From: Campylobacter concisus
Lineage (GTDB): Bacteria > Campylobacterota > Campylobacteria > Campylobacterales > Campylobacteraceae
Direction of reading: 5' to 3'
Assembly: GCF_003049705.1 (NCBI RefSeq)
Contig: NZ_PIRF01000002.1
Span: forward strand, 1 to 64,000
Length of the DNA: 64,000 nucleotides
In this document: positions 7,690 to 18,893 of the stretch, piece after piece
Position numbering within the stretch: the stretch's first letter is position 1
Layout of the letters: each line of letters opens with the position of its first letter
Notes under the pieces: model-generated
Told to the model about the DNA's origin: nothing
The model's database searches: none
Seen by the model: the letters and a program-made list of their open reading frames with translations, nothing else
Translations under genes and position numbers: made by a program

Positions 7690-8328
7690 TTATAGATAAA
7701 GCATTGTCCCAAGGCGAATCATATTTGATCCACATTTTATTGCTAGCTCGAAGTCACTACTCATACCCATCGAGCAGATAGTCGCACCTTTTGGCTTTAG
7801 GCTATCAAAAATTTTATAAGTTAGCTCAAAGCTCTTTTGAATCTCTTTTAGCTCATCCACATGCGCTCCGATACTCATCACGCCTTTTAGATTGATATTT
7901 TTGCACTCGCTTTGGATACGCTCATAAATTTCTGCCGCATTTGCTACGCTTACGCCTTGCTTTGTATCTTCATCAGCTGAGTTTATCTGAAGCAAAGTAT
8001 CTAGCTTATAGCTAAGCCTTTTATCGACTTCTACGGCTCTTTCAAAGCTATCGCAGCTTTGCCAAAGTGTAGGCTTTAGACTTACCATTTGATTTATTTT
8101 GTTATTTTGCAAGCGGCCGATCATATGCCATTTTATATCAGTAAAATTTTGCAGTTCTAGCTCTTTTTTGGCTAGCTCTTGGACTCTATTTTCACCAAAA
8201 TTTCTTTGCCCTTGTGCGTAAAGCTCTCTTACTTCAGCGCTTGTGACATTTTTACTAACGGCGATGAGCGTCACATCTTTGCTTAAATTTTCTATCTTTT
8301 CAAGCAGCTCTTTTAAAACTATCATCAT
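7690..8328 (-). CDS. YggS/PLPBP-family pyridoxal phosphate homeostasis protein
   Basis: 212 residues. LIAVSKNVTSAEVRELY carries the PLP-binding lysine and QRNFGENRVQE is the family signature; the end MRLGTMLYL is also typical (GxxIFG-like). It is a single-domain alanine-racemase-type barrel without catalytic activity that buffers cytoplasmic PLP. The 5' end overlaps the rseP stop as ATGA. Two ATGs lie in tandem (8328 and 8325); GGAGG is only 3 bases before the first but 6 before the second, so the second is likely the real start. Confidence 0.92.
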   Translation of the reverse strand: MMIVLKELLEKIENLSKDVTLIAVSKNVTSAEVRELYAQGQRNFGENRVQELAKKELELQNFTDIKWHMIGRLQNNKINQMVSLKPTLWQSCDSFERAVEVDKRLSYKLDTLLQINSADEDTKQGVSVANAAEIYERIQSECKNINLKGVMSIGAHVDELKEIQKSFELTYKIFDSLKPKGATICSMGMSSDFELAIKCGSNMIRLGTMLYL

Positions 8329-9434
8329 AAACCTCCACTTAATCTCATAATATCATTAAAGGTTGCAAGCATCATTATGCCAAGCAGTAGCGCCCAGCCG
8401 CAGTAGGTGAGCATGATGAGCACTCGCTCATTTACCTCGCGTCTAAAAATTAGTTCATATAGGTTAAAAAGTATGTGTCCGCCATCAAGCGCTGGGATTG
8501 GGAATAAATTTAAAACGCCTAAATTTACTGAGATTAAAGCGACAATCGTCAAAAGCACGCCAAGACTTATTTTTGCGGCTTTTGAAGTGACATCAGCGAT
8601 TTGTACGATGCCACCGACCTCTTTTAGCGGCACAGCTCCACTTACTAGTTTGGTAAAGCTTTTAAAGATTAGTTTTGATGCCTCGATCGTCTCACTAAAG
8701 GCAAAATTTATGCCTGCAAGACCAGTGTGGTAAATTTTTATCACTTCGCCATTTGGAGAGATCCCGATCAATGGGCGCTGTACCTTTTCATTAAATAGAT
8801 TTATCGTCTCGCCTATCTTTGGTGTTAAATTTATAGTCATTTGCGAGCCGTTGCGATCTATCAAAATGGTGCTTGGCTCTAATTTCACATTTTTACTGAT
8901 CTCATCCCACTCGTTTATCTTTACGCCATTTATTGCTAAAATTTTATCATTTTTAGCTAGTCCAGCGCTTGCAGCTGCCGAGCCTTCAGCTATGTGGCCT
9001 ACACTTGGTGCAAGTCTTTCAACTCCGATAGATCCAAGCAAAATGTATATAAAAAACGCTAAGATAAAGTTAAAAAATGGCCCTGCAAAGAGGATGTAAA
9101 TTCGCTTTATAGGACTTAACACGTTATAGCTGTCCGTGTCGTAATTTTTGGCCTTTGGGTCGGTGTCGTCTTGTCCTTTTAGCTGTACATATCCACCAAG
9201 TGGGATCGCGCTTAGGCAGTAGTCGGTGCCACCAATGTTTTTGGTATAAATTTTCTCACCAAAGCCGATACTAAAGGTATTTACCTTTACTCCAAGCGTT
9301 CTTGCTGCCAAAAAGTGGCCAAGCTCGTGAAAAAATATGAGAAAACTAATGGCTAAAATGGTCACTAAAAAATAAAACGAATACGCATAAAGCCCAAGGC
9401 AAAATAGGACTAGCGTGAAGAGAATGCCTTTCAA
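8325..9434 (-). CDS. rseP: Site-2 metalloprotease RseP
   Basis: 369 residues from a TTG start with AAGG about 7 bases upstream. The zinc site FFHELGHFLAA lies near residues 35-43 in TM1, one PDZ domain occupies roughly residues 140-200 (SAGLAKNDKILAING), and the second half of the active site NLFPIPALDGGH lies near residue 320. It cuts anti-sigma factors and leftover signal peptides within the inner membrane. The E. coli enzyme has two PDZ domains; this one has a single PDZ, as in many shorter homologues. It is co-transcribed with YggS and separated from pgsA by a terminator. Confidence 0.96.
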   Translation of the reverse strand: MKGILFTLVLFCLGLYAYSFYFLVTILAISFLIFFHELGHFLAARTLGVKVNTFSIGFGEKIYTKNIGGTDYCLSAIPLGGYVQLKGQDDTDPKAKNYDTDSYNVLSPIKRIYILFAGPFFNFILAFFIYILLGSIGVERLAPSVGHIAEGSAAASAGLAKNDKILAINGVKINEWDEISKNVKLEPSTILIDRNGSQMTINLTPKIGETINLFNEKVQRPLIGISPNGEVIKIYHTGLAGINFAFSETIEASKLIFKSFTKLVSGAVPLKEVGGIVQIADVTSKAAKISLGVLLTIVALISVNLGVLNLFPIPALDGGHILFNLYELIFRREVNERVLIMLTYCGWALLLGIMMLATFNDIMRLSGGL

Positions 9435-9507
9435 AACTTACCTTTTTTGAAAAATTGATGAGATTTTAGCCAAAATTTATAAATTTACTCTCAAACGGCG
9501 TTTAGCT

Positions 9508-9537
9508 AAAAATTTCTCTTAGCTAGGAGAAATTTTT
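9508..9537 (-). terminator. Terminator hairpin after pgsA
   Basis: AAAAATTTCTC (9508-9518) and GAGAAATTTTT (9527-9537) form a perfect 11-bp stem with an 8-base loop. Read on the minus strand it ends in a T-run within the stem. It separates pgsA from rseP. The rest of the 196-base gap is AT-rich with no other clear signal. Confidence 0.6.
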
Positions 9538-9630
9538 AACTTGATTTTACTTATTTTGAAAATGAAGATTTGATTATTTTATATAAGAATTTGAAAGTAA
9601 AAACTTTGGGTCTTACGAGCGAAAGAAATT

Positions 9631-10176
9631 TTAGCTCTTTTTCATCGCCTTTATATAGGCAAAGATATATTCAAATCCAGAATAAAGCGTAAGCGCAACA
9701 GCTATCCACAGCAAAAGCTCTCCGCCTGGCCAGCTCATCAGTAAAAATCCAACCGCAAACATCTGCGAGACTGTTTTTACTTTGCCAGCCATTGATGCAG
9801 CGACCTCGACGCCGTCACTTGCCATCACGACACGAAAACCAGTTATAAAAAATTCCCTCACCAAGATAAGATAAACAGCCCAAGCGCTCGCTCTGCCAAG
9901 CATCATAAGACCTAAAAATGCAGCCAAGATCAGCATCTTATCAGCTAGCGGGTCAAGGATAGCGCCAAGCTTGGTCTTTTGATCCCAGCTTCTGGCGATG
10001 TAGCCGTCAAAAAAGTCAGTCACCGAGGCGATCACAAAAATAAGAGCTGCAAAGTAGTTTATCCAGCTTATGTGAATCTGCGTAAAAATTCCTGGCGCAT
10101 TTACAAGCATAAAAAACATAAGTGGAGCCAGTAATATCCTAAAAAATGCCAATGCGTTTGGTAAATTTAAACTCAC
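9631..10176 (-). CDS. pgsA: CDP-diacylglycerol--glycerol-3-phosphate 3-phosphatidyltransferase
   Basis: 181 residues from a GTG start with AAAGG upstream. The CDP-alcohol phosphotransferase signature DG-x2-AR-x8-G-x3-D-x3-D is intact (DGYIAR, then GAILDPLADKML). Four or more TM segments are visible. It makes phosphatidylglycerol phosphate, the committed step to phosphatidylglycerol and cardiolipin. It sits 33 bases after the FabL-like reductase, so two lipid genes are adjacent. Confidence 0.95.
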   Translation of the reverse strand: MSLNLPNALAFFRILLAPLMFFMLVNAPGIFTQIHISWINYFAALIFVIASVTDFFDGYIARSWDQKTKLGAILDPLADKMLILAAFLGLMMLGRASAWAVYLILVREFFITGFRVVMASDGVEVAASMAGKVKTVSQMFAVGFLLMSWPGGELLLWIAVALTLYSGFEYIFAYIKAMKKS

Positions 10177-10209
10177 AAATATGCCTTTATGCTTAAAATT
10201 TCAATCTTC

Positions 10210-10998
10210 TCATTTAAAAGTCGTGCCACCATCTATTATGAATGTATGTCCAGTCACCCAGCTAGCCTTAGATGAGCACAAAAATAGACATGCTCCAGCT
10301 AGGTCAGTCGGCTGTCCCATGCGGTTTAGTGGGCTAAGCTTTGCTGTCATATCGCGCACCTCTTCGTAGTTAGTAAAGGCTCTTAGCGCGTCTGTCTCGA
10401 TAGGGCCGCCACTTACGACATTTACACGGATATTTTTCTCGCCAAGCTCGGTCGCGGCGTATCTTGCCATGGCTTCAACGGCTGCTTTTGCTGTGCCGTG
10501 ACCTGCGTAGTTTTCGATATAGACTAAATTTCCAGTAGATGATAGGCTAATGATGCTACCACCGCCAACTTTTTCCATGCGTTTTGCAGCTTCTTGGGTG
10601 CCTACGACAAAGGCATTTACGGTTGCTGTAAAGATATTGTTTATGCCTCTTGGTTTTAGCTTCATAAATTTAGTGTATCCACCAGCTACTGCGCGACCTG
10701 AGATGATAGCATTTGAGATGAAAAAATCAATCCTATCAAAATCCTCGTCTATCTTTAAAAATAGCTCTTTATAAGTCTCTGGCTCGAGGATATTTAGTGC
10801 ATATGCTCTTGCTTTTATCTTATAAGTAGCTTCAAGCTCTTTTGCCTGCTCTTTGGCAAGCTCTTCGTTTGAGTTGTAGGTAAATGCTATATTTACGCCG
10901 GCTTTTGCAAATTCTTCAACTATGGCTCTGCCAATGCCTCTAGTGCCACCACTGATAACTAGCGTTTTACCTTTAAATTCGTTTAGTGTGTCCTTCAT
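10210..10998 (-). CDS. FabL-like enoyl-ACP reductase (SDR family)
   Basis: 262 residues. The NAD(P) loop is SGGTRGIGRAI and the C-terminal segment VTGHTFIIDGGTTF is standard SDR. The catalytic region is NYAGHGTAKAA: the tyrosine is seven positions from the lysine (Y-x6-K), the spacing of enoyl-ACP reductases FabI/FabL, not the Y-x3-K of ordinary SDRs. So it probably reduces enoyl-ACP in fatty-acid elongation, although campylobacters also carry FabI elsewhere. The start overlaps the dapA stop (TAATG). In C. jejuni an SDR occupies the same place next to dapA. Confidence 0.8.
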   Translation of the reverse strand: MKDTLNEFKGKTLVISGGTRGIGRAIVEEFAKAGVNIAFTYNSNEELAKEQAKELEATYKIKARAYALNILEPETYKELFLKIDEDFDRIDFFISNAIISGRAVAGGYTKFMKLKPRGINNIFTATVNAFVVGTQEAAKRMEKVGGGSIISLSSTGNLVYIENYAGHGTAKAAVEAMARYAATELGEKNIRVNVVSGGPIETDALRAFTNYEEVRDMTAKLSPLNRMGQPTDLAGACLFLCSSKASWVTGHTFIIDGGTTFK

Positions 10999-11891
10999 TA
11001 AAAACCCTTTATTTCGTAATTTTTTATTACTTCTTCTATCTTTTTGAAATTTTCTTTACTTGGTTTGCAAAGTGGCAAGCGGTACTCTAAAGAGTCGATT
11101 AGTCCAGCTAGATACATCGCTGCTTTGATTGGTATTGGATTGCTTTCGCAAAAAAGTGTTTTATTTATCGTGTATAGATTATCATTTATTAATTTTGCTT
11201 TTTTGTACTCTTCGTTCATCGCAAAGTGCGTAAGCTCTGAAATTTGATCTGGCAAGAGATTTGCTGTAACTGAGATAACACCTTTGCCGCCATTTGATAT
11301 GATAGGATAGTTGATCGCATCTTCACCGCTAATGACTACTAAATTTGGCTCGTGAGCTAGTAGATCGACGCATCTATCTATGCTGCCTGTGGCCTCTTTG
11401 ATACCATAGATATTTTTACACTCTTTAAAAAGCCTAAAAACAGTCGCTGGCAAGATATCCACGCCAACTCTGCCAGGAACATTGTAAAGAAGCACAGGGA
11501 TTTCAATGCTATTTGCAATGGCTTTGTAGTGCTCGTAAAGCCCTTCTTGTGTTGGTTTGTTGTAATAAGGGGCAACTGAAAGGATACCATCAGCACCATG
11601 AGCTTGGGCAAATTTAGCGATACCAATAGCCTCGTGAGTCGCGTTACTGCCAGCCCCAGCAAGTACTTTTACATTTGTACCTTTACATGCATCAACGGCT
11701 ATTTCGATACAAATTCTATGCTCATCATGCGTTAGTGTTGCACTCTCGCCAGTAGTTCCAACTGGTACAACGACATCTATACCGTGCTTTATCTGTCTTT
11801 TTATTAGTTTTTCAAAACTGACTTCATCTACTTTTTGATTTTTAAATGGCGTAATGAGTGCGGTCATCGCACCTTGAAGCGAATTTTCCAC
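10998..11891 (-). CDS. dapA: 4-hydroxy-tetrahydrodipicolinate synthase
   Basis: 297 residues. GTTGESATL holds the pyruvate/ASA site, [10 protein letters not shown] carries the proton-relay tyrosine, and YGIKEATGS contains the Schiff-base lysine. It condenses pyruvate with aspartate semialdehyde in the lysine and meso-diaminopimelate pathway needed for peptidoglycan. It lies 2 bases downstream of the M16 protease gene and is coupled to the reductase. Confidence 0.97.
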   Translation of the reverse strand: MENSLQGAMTALITPFKNQKVDEVSFEKLIKRQIKHGIDVVVPVGTTGESATLTHDEHRICIEIAVDACKGTNVKVLAGAGSNATHEAIGIAKFAQAHGADGILSVAPYYNKPTQEGLYEHYKAIANSIEIPVLLYNVPGRVGVDILPATVFRLFKECKNIYGIKEATGSIDRCVDLLAHEPNLVVISGEDAINYPIISNGGKGVISVTANLLPDQISELTHFAMNEEYKKAKLINDNLYTINKTLFCESNPIPIKAAMYLAGLIDSLEYRLPLCKPSKENFKKIEEVIKNYEIKGF

Positions 11892-11893
11892 GT

Positions 11894-13135
11894 TTATTCC
11901 TTTTTTAATATTATTGTTGTGCTGGTTTTTTCATTAAAATATCTATTTGCTATCTCTTTTAAAAGCTTGGCATCTATCTTATCGATATTTTTTTCAAGCT
12001 CGTAAAGTGGCTTTATGTCGCCTCTAGCAAGGTATGAGCCATATAAATTTGCAACCTTGCTTGCACTCTCAAATGAGTAAATAAAATCAGTTTTTATCAA
12101 ATTTTTAACTCTTAAAACATCATCTTTGTCGATTGGCTTATTTTTTAAATCATCTATGATCTTTAAAATTTCAGCTTCAACTACGTTTGCTTCGACATCT
12201 GGGTTGCAAACTGCTAAAAATATAAATAAATTTTCATCAACACAGCTCATATTATAAGCATAAATTTGGTTTACAAGCATTAGCTCATCGACTAGGCGCT
12301 GCTGCAAAATAGAGCTTTTGCCAGTGGCTAGATACTCGCTTATCGCGTTTAGCCCCACTTGATCAGCGTGTTTAAAATTTGGGATTTTGTAAGCAATCGC
12401 TAGCATTTGTGTTTGGCTATCTTTATAGATGATTGCTCTTCTAGCGCCGTCTTGCTCAGGCTCTTTGCAGTGAGTTTTTGGGATAGCTCTTTTGTTTTTT
12501 ATGCCGCTAAAATTTTTCTTAGCTAGCTTAAATGCCTCATCCTTGCCGATGTCGCCACTTATCATCAAAATCGCATTTTTTGGCTGATAAAAAGTAGCGT
12601 GAAATTCTTTTATGTCGGAGATATTCCAGTTTTCGATATCTTTTATAAAGCCTATCGGTGTCCAGTGATATGGATGATAGATAAATGCGTGGTTGTAGAG
12701 CCTAAAGTATAGATATCCCATAGGGTTGTTGTCTGTTCGCCACCTGCGCTCTTCATGCACCACGTCTCGCTCTGGCTGAAATTCTTTATCTTTTAGGCTT
12801 AAATTTTTCATAAGCTCGGCAAAAAGACCAAGCGTTTTGTCTAAATTTTCATTTGAGGCTTTTATGAAGTAGTGAGTGTAGTCAAAGCCTGTACTTGCGT
12901 TATTTACGCCGCCAAAGCCTTTTACGATCTCATCAAACTCCCCGGCTCGTAAATTTTTGGTTGACTTGAAATTTAGATGCTCTAGCATGTGAGCTATGCC
13001 ACTTTTGCCCATTACTTCGTTTCTTGATCCAACTTTATAAAAGACATCTACGCTTATCACTTTTGAACCAGGATTTACTGGTACGTGATAAATTTCTAGT
13101 CCGTTTTCTAGTTTTGTTTTATTAAATTTTATCAA
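11894..13135 (-). CDS. M16-family zinc protease
   Basis: 413 residues. The inverted zinc motif HMLEH lies at residues 49-53 and the third ligand glutamate is in [14 protein letters not shown], about 75 residues on. Two peptidase-like halves are present, the second (about 190-370) presumably non-catalytic. No signal peptide is evident, so a cytoplasmic site is likely unless exported otherwise. The same gene lies between pyrD and dapA in other campylobacters. Substrates are unknown. Confidence 0.9.
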   Translation of the reverse strand: MIKFNKTKLENGLEIYHVPVNPGSKVISVDVFYKVGSRNEVMGKSGIAHMLEHLNFKSTKNLRAGEFDEIVKGFGGVNNASTGFDYTHYFIKASNENLDKTLGLFAELMKNLSLKDKEFQPERDVVHEERRWRTDNNPMGYLYFRLYNHAFIYHPYHWTPIGFIKDIENWNISDIKEFHATFYQPKNAILMISGDIGKDEAFKLAKKNFSGIKNKRAIPKTHCKEPEQDGARRAIIYKDSQTQMLAIAYKIPNFKHADQVGLNAISEYLATGKSSILQQRLVDELMLVNQIYAYNMSCVDENLFIFLAVCNPDVEANVVEAEILKIIDDLKNKPIDKDDVLRVKNLIKTDFIYSFESASKVANLYGSYLARGDIKPLYELEKNIDKIDAKLLKEIANRYFNEKTSTTIILKKE

Positions 13136-13146
13136 TCTTTTGCCTT

Positions 13147-14220
13147 TTATTTTTTAACATCTATGCCGACCGCTTCGCTAATAGAGGCAAAGCCATCTCT
13201 TTTTAAAAGTTCTAAAATTTCTAAATTTATATCTCTTGCGATCATTGGCCCTTTAAAGATAAAGCTTGTAAAAATTTGGACCAAATTTGCTCCCATTTTT
13301 ATGCGCTCATAAGCCTCTGCACCGCTATCTATGCCGCCACATGCGATAAGCGTCGTCTTGCCGTAAAGCTCGTCTGCCACGGCTTTAAATATCTCTTTTG
13401 ACTTTTTAGCGATTACCTTACCGCTTAGTCCGCCAAAATCCTTTAAATTTGACGAGTGAGAGAGTGAGTAATCAACGCTTGTATTTGAGACAAGCACGCC
13501 ACTAGCACCGTTTTCTACAGCGCAGCTGCAAAGATTGATCGCATCTTCGTGACTCATATCAGGAGCGATTTTAAAGATGATTGGCTTTTTAGTAAGTGGT
13601 AAAATGACACTAAAAAGCTCTTTTATGAAGCTCTCATCTTGCAAAGCTCTTAAATTTGGTGTATTTGGCGATGAGACGTTTATGACAAATGTGTCGCAAA
13701 TTTCACTAAATTCCTTTACTAAAATTTCATAGTCTTTTATTGCGTCTTCGTTTGGTGTAACCTTGTTTTTACCGATGTTTGCCCAGATAGGTAAAGTATA
13801 AGGATAAAGTTTTTTGACTCTATTTTTAATAGTCTCACAGCCGTCGTTGTTAAAGCCCATCGCATTTTGGATGCTCTCTTCGTCTACGAGCCTAAAAAGT
13901 CTTGGTTTGTCGTTGCCAGGTTGAGGTTTTGGAGTAAATGTGCCAAATTCTAAATACCCAAATCCAAGAGCTGTGAGCGCTTCAAACATTGTGGCGTTTT
14001 TATCAAAGCCCCCAGCTATACCAACTGGGTTGTGATAAGTGCTTGAGAATAAATTTTGTTTTAGTGCATTGTCATCGACCACGCACTTATTTGCTACAAA
14101 GCTTAATGATCCTGGAAAAATTTTATTTGCTCCGATCATTGCAAGTTCTGCTATTTTATGGGCAGTTTCAGGATCAAATTTAAAAAATATAGATTTTAAA
14201 GTATCGTAGTTTAAGCTCAT
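13147..14220 (-). CDS. pyrD: Dihydroorotate dehydrogenase (quinone), class 2
   Basis: 357 residues, with the extended N-terminal helix of membrane-bound class 2 enzymes (FDPETAHKIAELAM). NPVGIAGGFDKNA, FGTFTPKPQPGN and NVSSPNTPNLR are diagnostic FMN/substrate segments; the serine in the last is the class 2 catalytic base. It oxidises dihydroorotate and passes electrons to menaquinone in pyrimidine synthesis. Confidence 0.97.
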   Translation of the reverse strand: MSLNYDTLKSIFFKFDPETAHKIAELAMIGANKIFPGSLSFVANKCVVDDNALKQNLFSSTYHNPVGIAGGFDKNATMFEALTALGFGYLEFGTFTPKPQPGNDKPRLFRLVDEESIQNAMGFNNDGCETIKNRVKKLYPYTLPIWANIGKNKVTPNEDAIKDYEILVKEFSEICDTFVINVSSPNTPNLRALQDESFIKELFSVILPLTKKPIIFKIAPDMSHEDAINLCSCAVENGASGVLVSNTSVDYSLSHSSNLKDFGGLSGKVIAKKSKEIFKAVADELYGKTTLIACGGIDSGAEAYERIKMGANLVQIFTSFIFKGPMIARDINLEILELLKRDGFASISEAVGIDVKK

Positions 14221-14273
14221 TTTAACCTCTTTAAAATGCCTAAAAATTTATGCAAATCTTAGCAAAAATCGCC

Positions 14274-15995
14274 TTAAACTAAGGCTTTGCCTTTAAGTTT
14301 TGCATAAATTTCATTTCTCTTGCTAAGCTCTTCATCACTTCCGATATCAACGACCTTTCCACCACTTAAAACCGCGATCTTATCAGCACTCTCAACCGTG
14401 CTTAGACGGTGAGCGATGACAAAGATGATCTTTTTGTTTCTTAGGTTGTTTATAGCCTTTGTGATCTCTTTTTCACTCTCGTTATCAAGCGCTGAAGTAG
14501 CTTCGTCAAAGATAAGAATTTGTGGGTTTTGATAAAGTGCTCTTGCTATTGCGATGCGTTGTCTTTGACCGCCTGAAAGGTTTGTGCCAAATTCGTTTAA
14601 AATGGTGTGGATACCATCATCAAGCTTGCTTACAAACTCATAGGCATTTGCCATTTTTAGAGCATTTACGACTGCTTCTTCGTCAAATTCTCTGCCATAA
14701 GCTACATTTTTAGCAATCGTATCATTAAAGATATAGACACGCTGTGTTACAAGGCCAATATTTTGGCGAAGTGAGTGGATCTTGATATCTTTTAAATTTG
14801 TATCATTTATTAAAATTTCGCCGCTATTTACGTCGTAAAATCTCATAAGTAGATTCATGAGCGAGGTTTTTCCGCCACCACTTGAGCCAACAAGGGCTAT
14901 AAATTCTGATTTACGAGCCTCCAAATTTATACCTTTTAAAACCTCTTTATTGCCGTAGCTTAGGCAGGCATCATTAAATTTAATTAAATTTATCTCTTCA
15001 CTTAATACTTTTTCGCCATCTTTTATCTGGCTTACTTTATCTATCAAGAAAAAGGTTCTCTCGCTTGCAGCGATCGCATCTTGCATTTTATTGTATATAT
15101 TTACGATACGTTTTAGAGGGGTGTAGAGCATGAAAAGCGCAGTTAAAAATGAAAAGAAAGCACCCATGTTTATATTTCCGTCGATGACGTCTTTGCCGCC
15201 TATTATGATGACAGCAGCTACGCCAATTGAGCCAATTGTTTCCATTAGTGGGCTTACTAATTGCTCGATTTTTACGGTTTTAAGGTTTAACTTAAAAAAT
15301 TTGTTATTTTCTTCAACAAAACGTGAATGCTCGTATTTTTGGGCATTATTTGCCTTGATGATCTCGATATTTGTAAAAATTTCACTCAAGGCTGAAGTGA
15401 TATCGGATGTCTTTTCTTGCGACTGCTTTGAAATTTTTTTCATCTTCTTTGCAAGGCGCGAGATCGGATAAATGGCTACTGGCATGACCACAAGTGCAAA
15501 AAACGCCAATTTAGGGCTTTGATATATGACTACACAAAGCAGACCCATGATAGTTACAAGCTCTCTAATAAGCTCAGGTATGAAACTTGAAACAATAGAT
15601 CTTATGCGCTCTATGTCGTTCGTGGTTCTGCTTATTAGCTCGCCTGTTCTAAAATCATTAAAAAATTTCATGTCCAAATTTAGTAAATTTTCGACCATCT
15701 TTTCACGAAATCTTCTAATCGTATCTTGGCCGATATATGCCGTAAAATAAGCCTGCATAAATGTGCCTATATTTTTTAACAGATAAATAGCGATGATCGC
15801 ACATGGTAACAAATAAAGCAGTGTTTCGTTTTTTTCAACAAAAATTTTATTAAGTACTGGCTCCACCAGATACGCACTGACTGCTGTTCCACCACTTGCA
15901 AGCCCCATACCTATAAAGGCTAGGATAAAGTGTGGAATGTAGTCTTTAAAATACGGGCCAAAGCGCTTTAGCACATCTTTTAAGCCAAAATTATT
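14274..15995 (-). CDS. msbA: Lipid A/ABC exporter MsbA
   Basis: 573 residues from the ATG at 15995, chosen because GGGAGAG lies upstream and it couples to the cysS stop. Six TM segments occupy the first 300 residues. The ATPase domain has [13 protein letters not shown] (Walker A), [13 protein letters not shown] (signature) and [12 protein letters not shown] (Walker B). It flips lipid A-core across the inner membrane as a homodimer. The position between cysS and pyrD matches C. jejuni. Confidence 0.92.
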   Translation of the reverse strand, partial: NNFGLKDVLKRFGPYFKDYIPHFILAFIGMGLASGGTAVSAYLVEPVLNKIFVEKNETLLYLLPCAIIAIYLLKNIGTFMQAYFTAYIGQDTIRRFREKMVENLLNLDMKFFNDFRTGELISRTTNDIERIRSIVSSFIPELIRELVTIMGLLCVVIYQSPKLAFFALVVMPVAIYPISRLAKKMKKISKQSQEKTSDITSALSEIFTNIEIIKANNAQKYEHSRFVEENNKFFKLNLKTVKIEQLVSPLMETIGSIGVAAVIIIGGKDVIDGNINMGAFFSFLTALFMLYTPLKRIVNIYNKMQDAIAASERTFFLIDKVSQIKDGEKVLSEEINLIKFNDACLSYGNKEVLKGINLEARKSEFIALVGSSGGGKTSLMNLLMRFYDVNSGEILINDTNLKDIKIHSLRQNIGLVTQRVYIFNDTIAKNVAYGREFDEEAVVNALKMANAYEFVSKLDDGIHTILNEFGTNLSGGQRQRIAIARALYQNPQILIFDEATSALDNESEKEITKAINNLRNKKIIFVIAHRLSTVESADKIAVLSGGKVVDIGSDEELSKRNEIYAKLKGKALV

Positions 15996-17385
15996 CATTA
16001 TTTCTCTCCCAAACTGCGCCATTTGGCGTATCCATGATAGAGATATTTATTTTTGCTAGCTCATCTCTTATCTCATCAGCTCTTGCGAAATTTCTCTCCT
16101 TTTTAGCTACCGCGCGCTCATCAAGAAGCTTTTGAATTTGCTCTTTTTGCTCGCCAGTTATGCCAAACTGAAAATACTCCACATAGTTTGTGATAGCAAT
16201 GCCTAAAATTTCGCCTATCAGCTCTAAATTTGCCGCTACTTCGGCCTTATATGCTTTATCTTTTGGATTACTATCAAGTCTTTCATTGGCCGTTTTTACA
16301 AACTCATCGACACTTGCAAGCGCTTTTGAAGCGTTTAGATCATCGCTTAGCGCCTCAAGCAGCTCATTTTTAAAACTCTCATTTGCCATGCCTACTTGCA
16401 CGCCATCAACTCTTTTTTTGAGGCGATAAATTTTATCAAGTCTCTTTTTTGAAGCTACTAGATCTTCATCTGAATAGTTAAAATGAGCCCTATAATGGCT
16501 CGTAAGCAGGTAATATCTAAGCACTTCGCCATGAACGTTTTTTAGGGCGTCTTTTACAAAAAAGCTGTTGTTTAGGCTCTTGCTCATCTTTTCGTTATTT
16601 ACCTTTATAAAGCCATTGTGCATCCAGTATTTGCTTAAATTTTTGTGATAGGCGCATCTGCACTGGCTAGCTTCATTTTCGTGGTGCGGAAAGAGTAGGT
16701 CGATACCGCCAGCGTGGATGTCGATCTCAAATTTATCATTTTCTTTATCGCTTAGAAATTCTCTTATCATCGCCACGCACTCAGTGTGCCAGCCAGGGCG
16801 ACCCTTGCCAAATGGGCTCTCGTACCATTTCTCGTCAAATTTCCAAAGCACAAAGTCTTTTTCATCTCTTTTCTCGCAAAAACATACTACGCGTGCGATT
16901 AGATCGGTGTTGTTGTCCTTGCCGCTAATGCTAAAATAGCCACTATCCTTGCTCGTATCAAAGTAAATTCCATCGCTCGTTTTATACGCCACACCTCTAT
17001 CCATAAGCACTTTGATGTAGTTAATGATCGCCTCCAAGCACTGCGTAGCCTTTGGTTTAAAGTCTGGATCAAGCACGTTTAAAGCGCCCATGTCGCTCTC
17101 ATAGTGTGCTATATATTTGCTTGTGATCTCTTCTAGGCTTTGTCCGGTTTGCGCCATTTTATTTAAAATTTTATCGTCGATGTCGGTGTAGTTTCTTGCA
17201 AATTTGACCTTGTAGCCAAGCGCTTTTAAGACCCTTCTTAAAAGATCAAAGCTAACGGCTGACTTTGCATGTCCCAAATGCGCGTCGTCATAGACCGTTG
17301 GACCGCACAGATAGATGCTAGCTTCGCCATCTTTGATCGGGCTAAACTCAACCTTTTCTCTTTTAGAAGTATCAAAAATTCGCAT
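15991..17385 (-). CDS. cysS: Cysteinyl-tRNA synthetase
   Basis: 464 residues. Class I motifs are [15 protein letters not shown] (HIGH variant) and EKMSKSLNN (KMSKS). The zinc-binding Cys/His set appears in [15 protein letters not shown] and HHENE. It charges tRNA-Cys. The 5' end overlaps the last codons of murJ by 14 bases and the 3' end overlaps the msbA start. Confidence 0.97.
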   Translation of the reverse strand: MRIFDTSKREKVEFSPIKDGEASIYLCGPTVYDDAHLGHAKSAVSFDLLRRVLKALGYKVKFARNYTDIDDKILNKMAQTGQSLEEITSKYIAHYESDMGALNVLDPDFKPKATQCLEAIINYIKVLMDRGVAYKTSDGIYFDTSKDSGYFSISGKDNNTDLIARVVCFCEKRDEKDFVLWKFDEKWYESPFGKGRPGWHTECVAMIREFLSDKENDKFEIDIHAGGIDLLFPHHENEASQCRCAYHKNLSKYWMHNGFIKVNNEKMSKSLNNSFFVKDALKNVHGEVLRYYLLTSHYRAHFNYSDEDLVASKKRLDKIYRLKKRVDGVQVGMANESFKNELLEALSDDLNASKALASVDEFVKTANERLDSNPKDKAYKAEVAANLELIGEILGIAITNYVEYFQFGITGEQKEQIQKLLDERAVAKKERNFARADEIRDELAKINISIMDTPNGAVWERNNE

Positions 17386-18772
17386 TAAATATATCCTTTA
17401 AAAATGTTAAACCAAAATAGAGCAAAACCGCCGCAAAAGCGATAGCGGCTATAAATTTAGGCTCGATTATAGCTAAAAATCGCTTAGCCCCAAAGGCTCT
17501 TATATATAAAATAAGCTGCAAAAATCCCCCAAGCGAGCTTGCAAATGCAAGGCCAGCTGCTCCAAATTTCTGCATCAAAATGACAGCTAGGATCAAATTT
17601 GCCACAAGGCAGATGATAGAAATTTTGGCTGCCTCTTTTTGCTTCATATTTGCGTAGAGCCAAAGTGAGAAAATTTTAGCCAGTCCAAATGGCGTAAGCC
17701 CCACCAAATAAGCACTTAGCACCTTGGCGCACTCAATGGTGTTTGCTCTTACGAAATTCCCTCTCTCAAACAAGAGCCAGATGATAAACTCACTTAGCAC
17801 AACGCCTGTGATCGTGGCTGCTAGCAGGGCACAAAGGAGCGGATAAAAGCTCTTTTTCGTCCAAACTATGGCGTTTGCTTCGTCTTTTTGCTTTAAAAGT
17901 CTGGTGATCTTTGGAAATAGTGCCTGAGAGAGTGCGATCGCAAAGATGGCAAGCGGGAGCTGAAAAATTCTATTTGCATAAAAGAGGTAGCTTATTGAGC
18001 CACTTACCAAAAAACTAGCTAGCCAAGTATCCATAAATGCGCTTATCTGCATAGCACTTGAGCCAAGCAAGCCGTGATAGAAATTTATAAAAAAGCCTTT
18101 GCTCTGCGCTCTTTTGCCTTTAAAATATCCGCTTAGGCCACCCCAAAAAATTTTATTTAAGGCGTTAAATTTCATAGCGATTAGATGCACCAAAACCTGC
18201 AAGATGCCGCCTGCAACGACACCAAAACTAAGATAAAGTGCGACCACGCTCTCACTCTTGCCACGAGCTAAAAGTAGCGATGCGATCATGGCTAAATTTA
18301 GTAGCACAGTAGAAAACGCAGTCGTTGCAAAGTGCCCTTTATACTGAAGCAGTGCACCCATGAAAGTGACGATATAAACAAGGGCTAGATAGTAGAAATT
18401 TATACGCACAAGCGGCACTGCATCTATGATATTTTGCTCGCTTAAACCGCTTGCGATGATCTTTATAAAGTAGGGCGTAAATAAATTTACAAGAAGCGTC
18501 AAAACGCCTATAAAAAGTAGAAATTTGATGAAAATTTCAGCCTGAAAGATCGCTTTTTTCTTGTTATTTGTAAAATTTGGCAAAAATGCCTGTGTAAAAG
18601 CGCCCTCGCCAAAGATACGGCGAAATAAATTTGGTATCTTAAATGCTATGAAAAAAAGGTCGCTAAATATGCCAGCACCAAGGATAGAAGCCGTTAAAAG
18701 ATCTCTTATAAGCCCTAAAATCCTTGAAGTCATGATGCCAACTGAGTTTGAAAAAAAGCCTTTTATAAACAT
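17372..18772 (-). CDS. murJ: Lipid II flippase MurJ
   Basis: 466 residues from the ATG at 18772 (AGGTGG just upstream); the frame is open to a TTG at 18808, but that would add a charged segment before the first TM. The start [20 protein letters not shown] and the following GLIRDLLTA are typical of MviN/MurJ, with about 14 TM segments. [16 protein letters not shown] is the family signature. It moves lipid II to the periplasm for peptidoglycan synthesis. Confidence 0.94.
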   Translation of the reverse strand: MFIKGFFSNSVGIMTSRILGLIRDLLTASILGAGIFSDLFFIAFKIPNLFRRIFGEGAFTQAFLPNFTNNKKKAIFQAEIFIKFLLFIGVLTLLVNLFTPYFIKIIASGLSEQNIIDAVPLVRINFYYLALVYIVTFMGALLQYKGHFATTAFSTVLLNLAMIASLLLARGKSESVVALYLSFGVVAGGILQVLVHLIAMKFNALNKIFWGGLSGYFKGKRAQSKGFFINFYHGLLGSSAMQISAFMDTWLASFLVSGSISYLFYANRIFQLPLAIFAIALSQALFPKITRLLKQKDEANAIVWTKKSFYPLLCALLAATITGVVLSEFIIWLLFERGNFVRANTIECAKVLSAYLVGLTPFGLAKIFSLWLYANMKQKEAAKISIICLVANLILAVILMQKFGAAGLAFASSLGGFLQLILYIRAFGAKRFLAIIEPKFIAAIAFAAVLLYFGLTFLKDIFNANF

Positions 18773-18893
18773 CGCCCACCTAGTAAATTTAAAACGCAAT
18801 AGTAACAAAAGATGCTTTAAAGCTTACATAACCCAAATTTAATAAAGTTTTAGAGATAATAAGAGCCAAAATTTTATGTGAAATGGATCAAAT

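Noticed and set aside
15130..15471. Plus-strand frame of 113 codons inside msbA
   Set aside because: Antisense shadow of the ABC exporter's membrane domain; no start signal or independent features.
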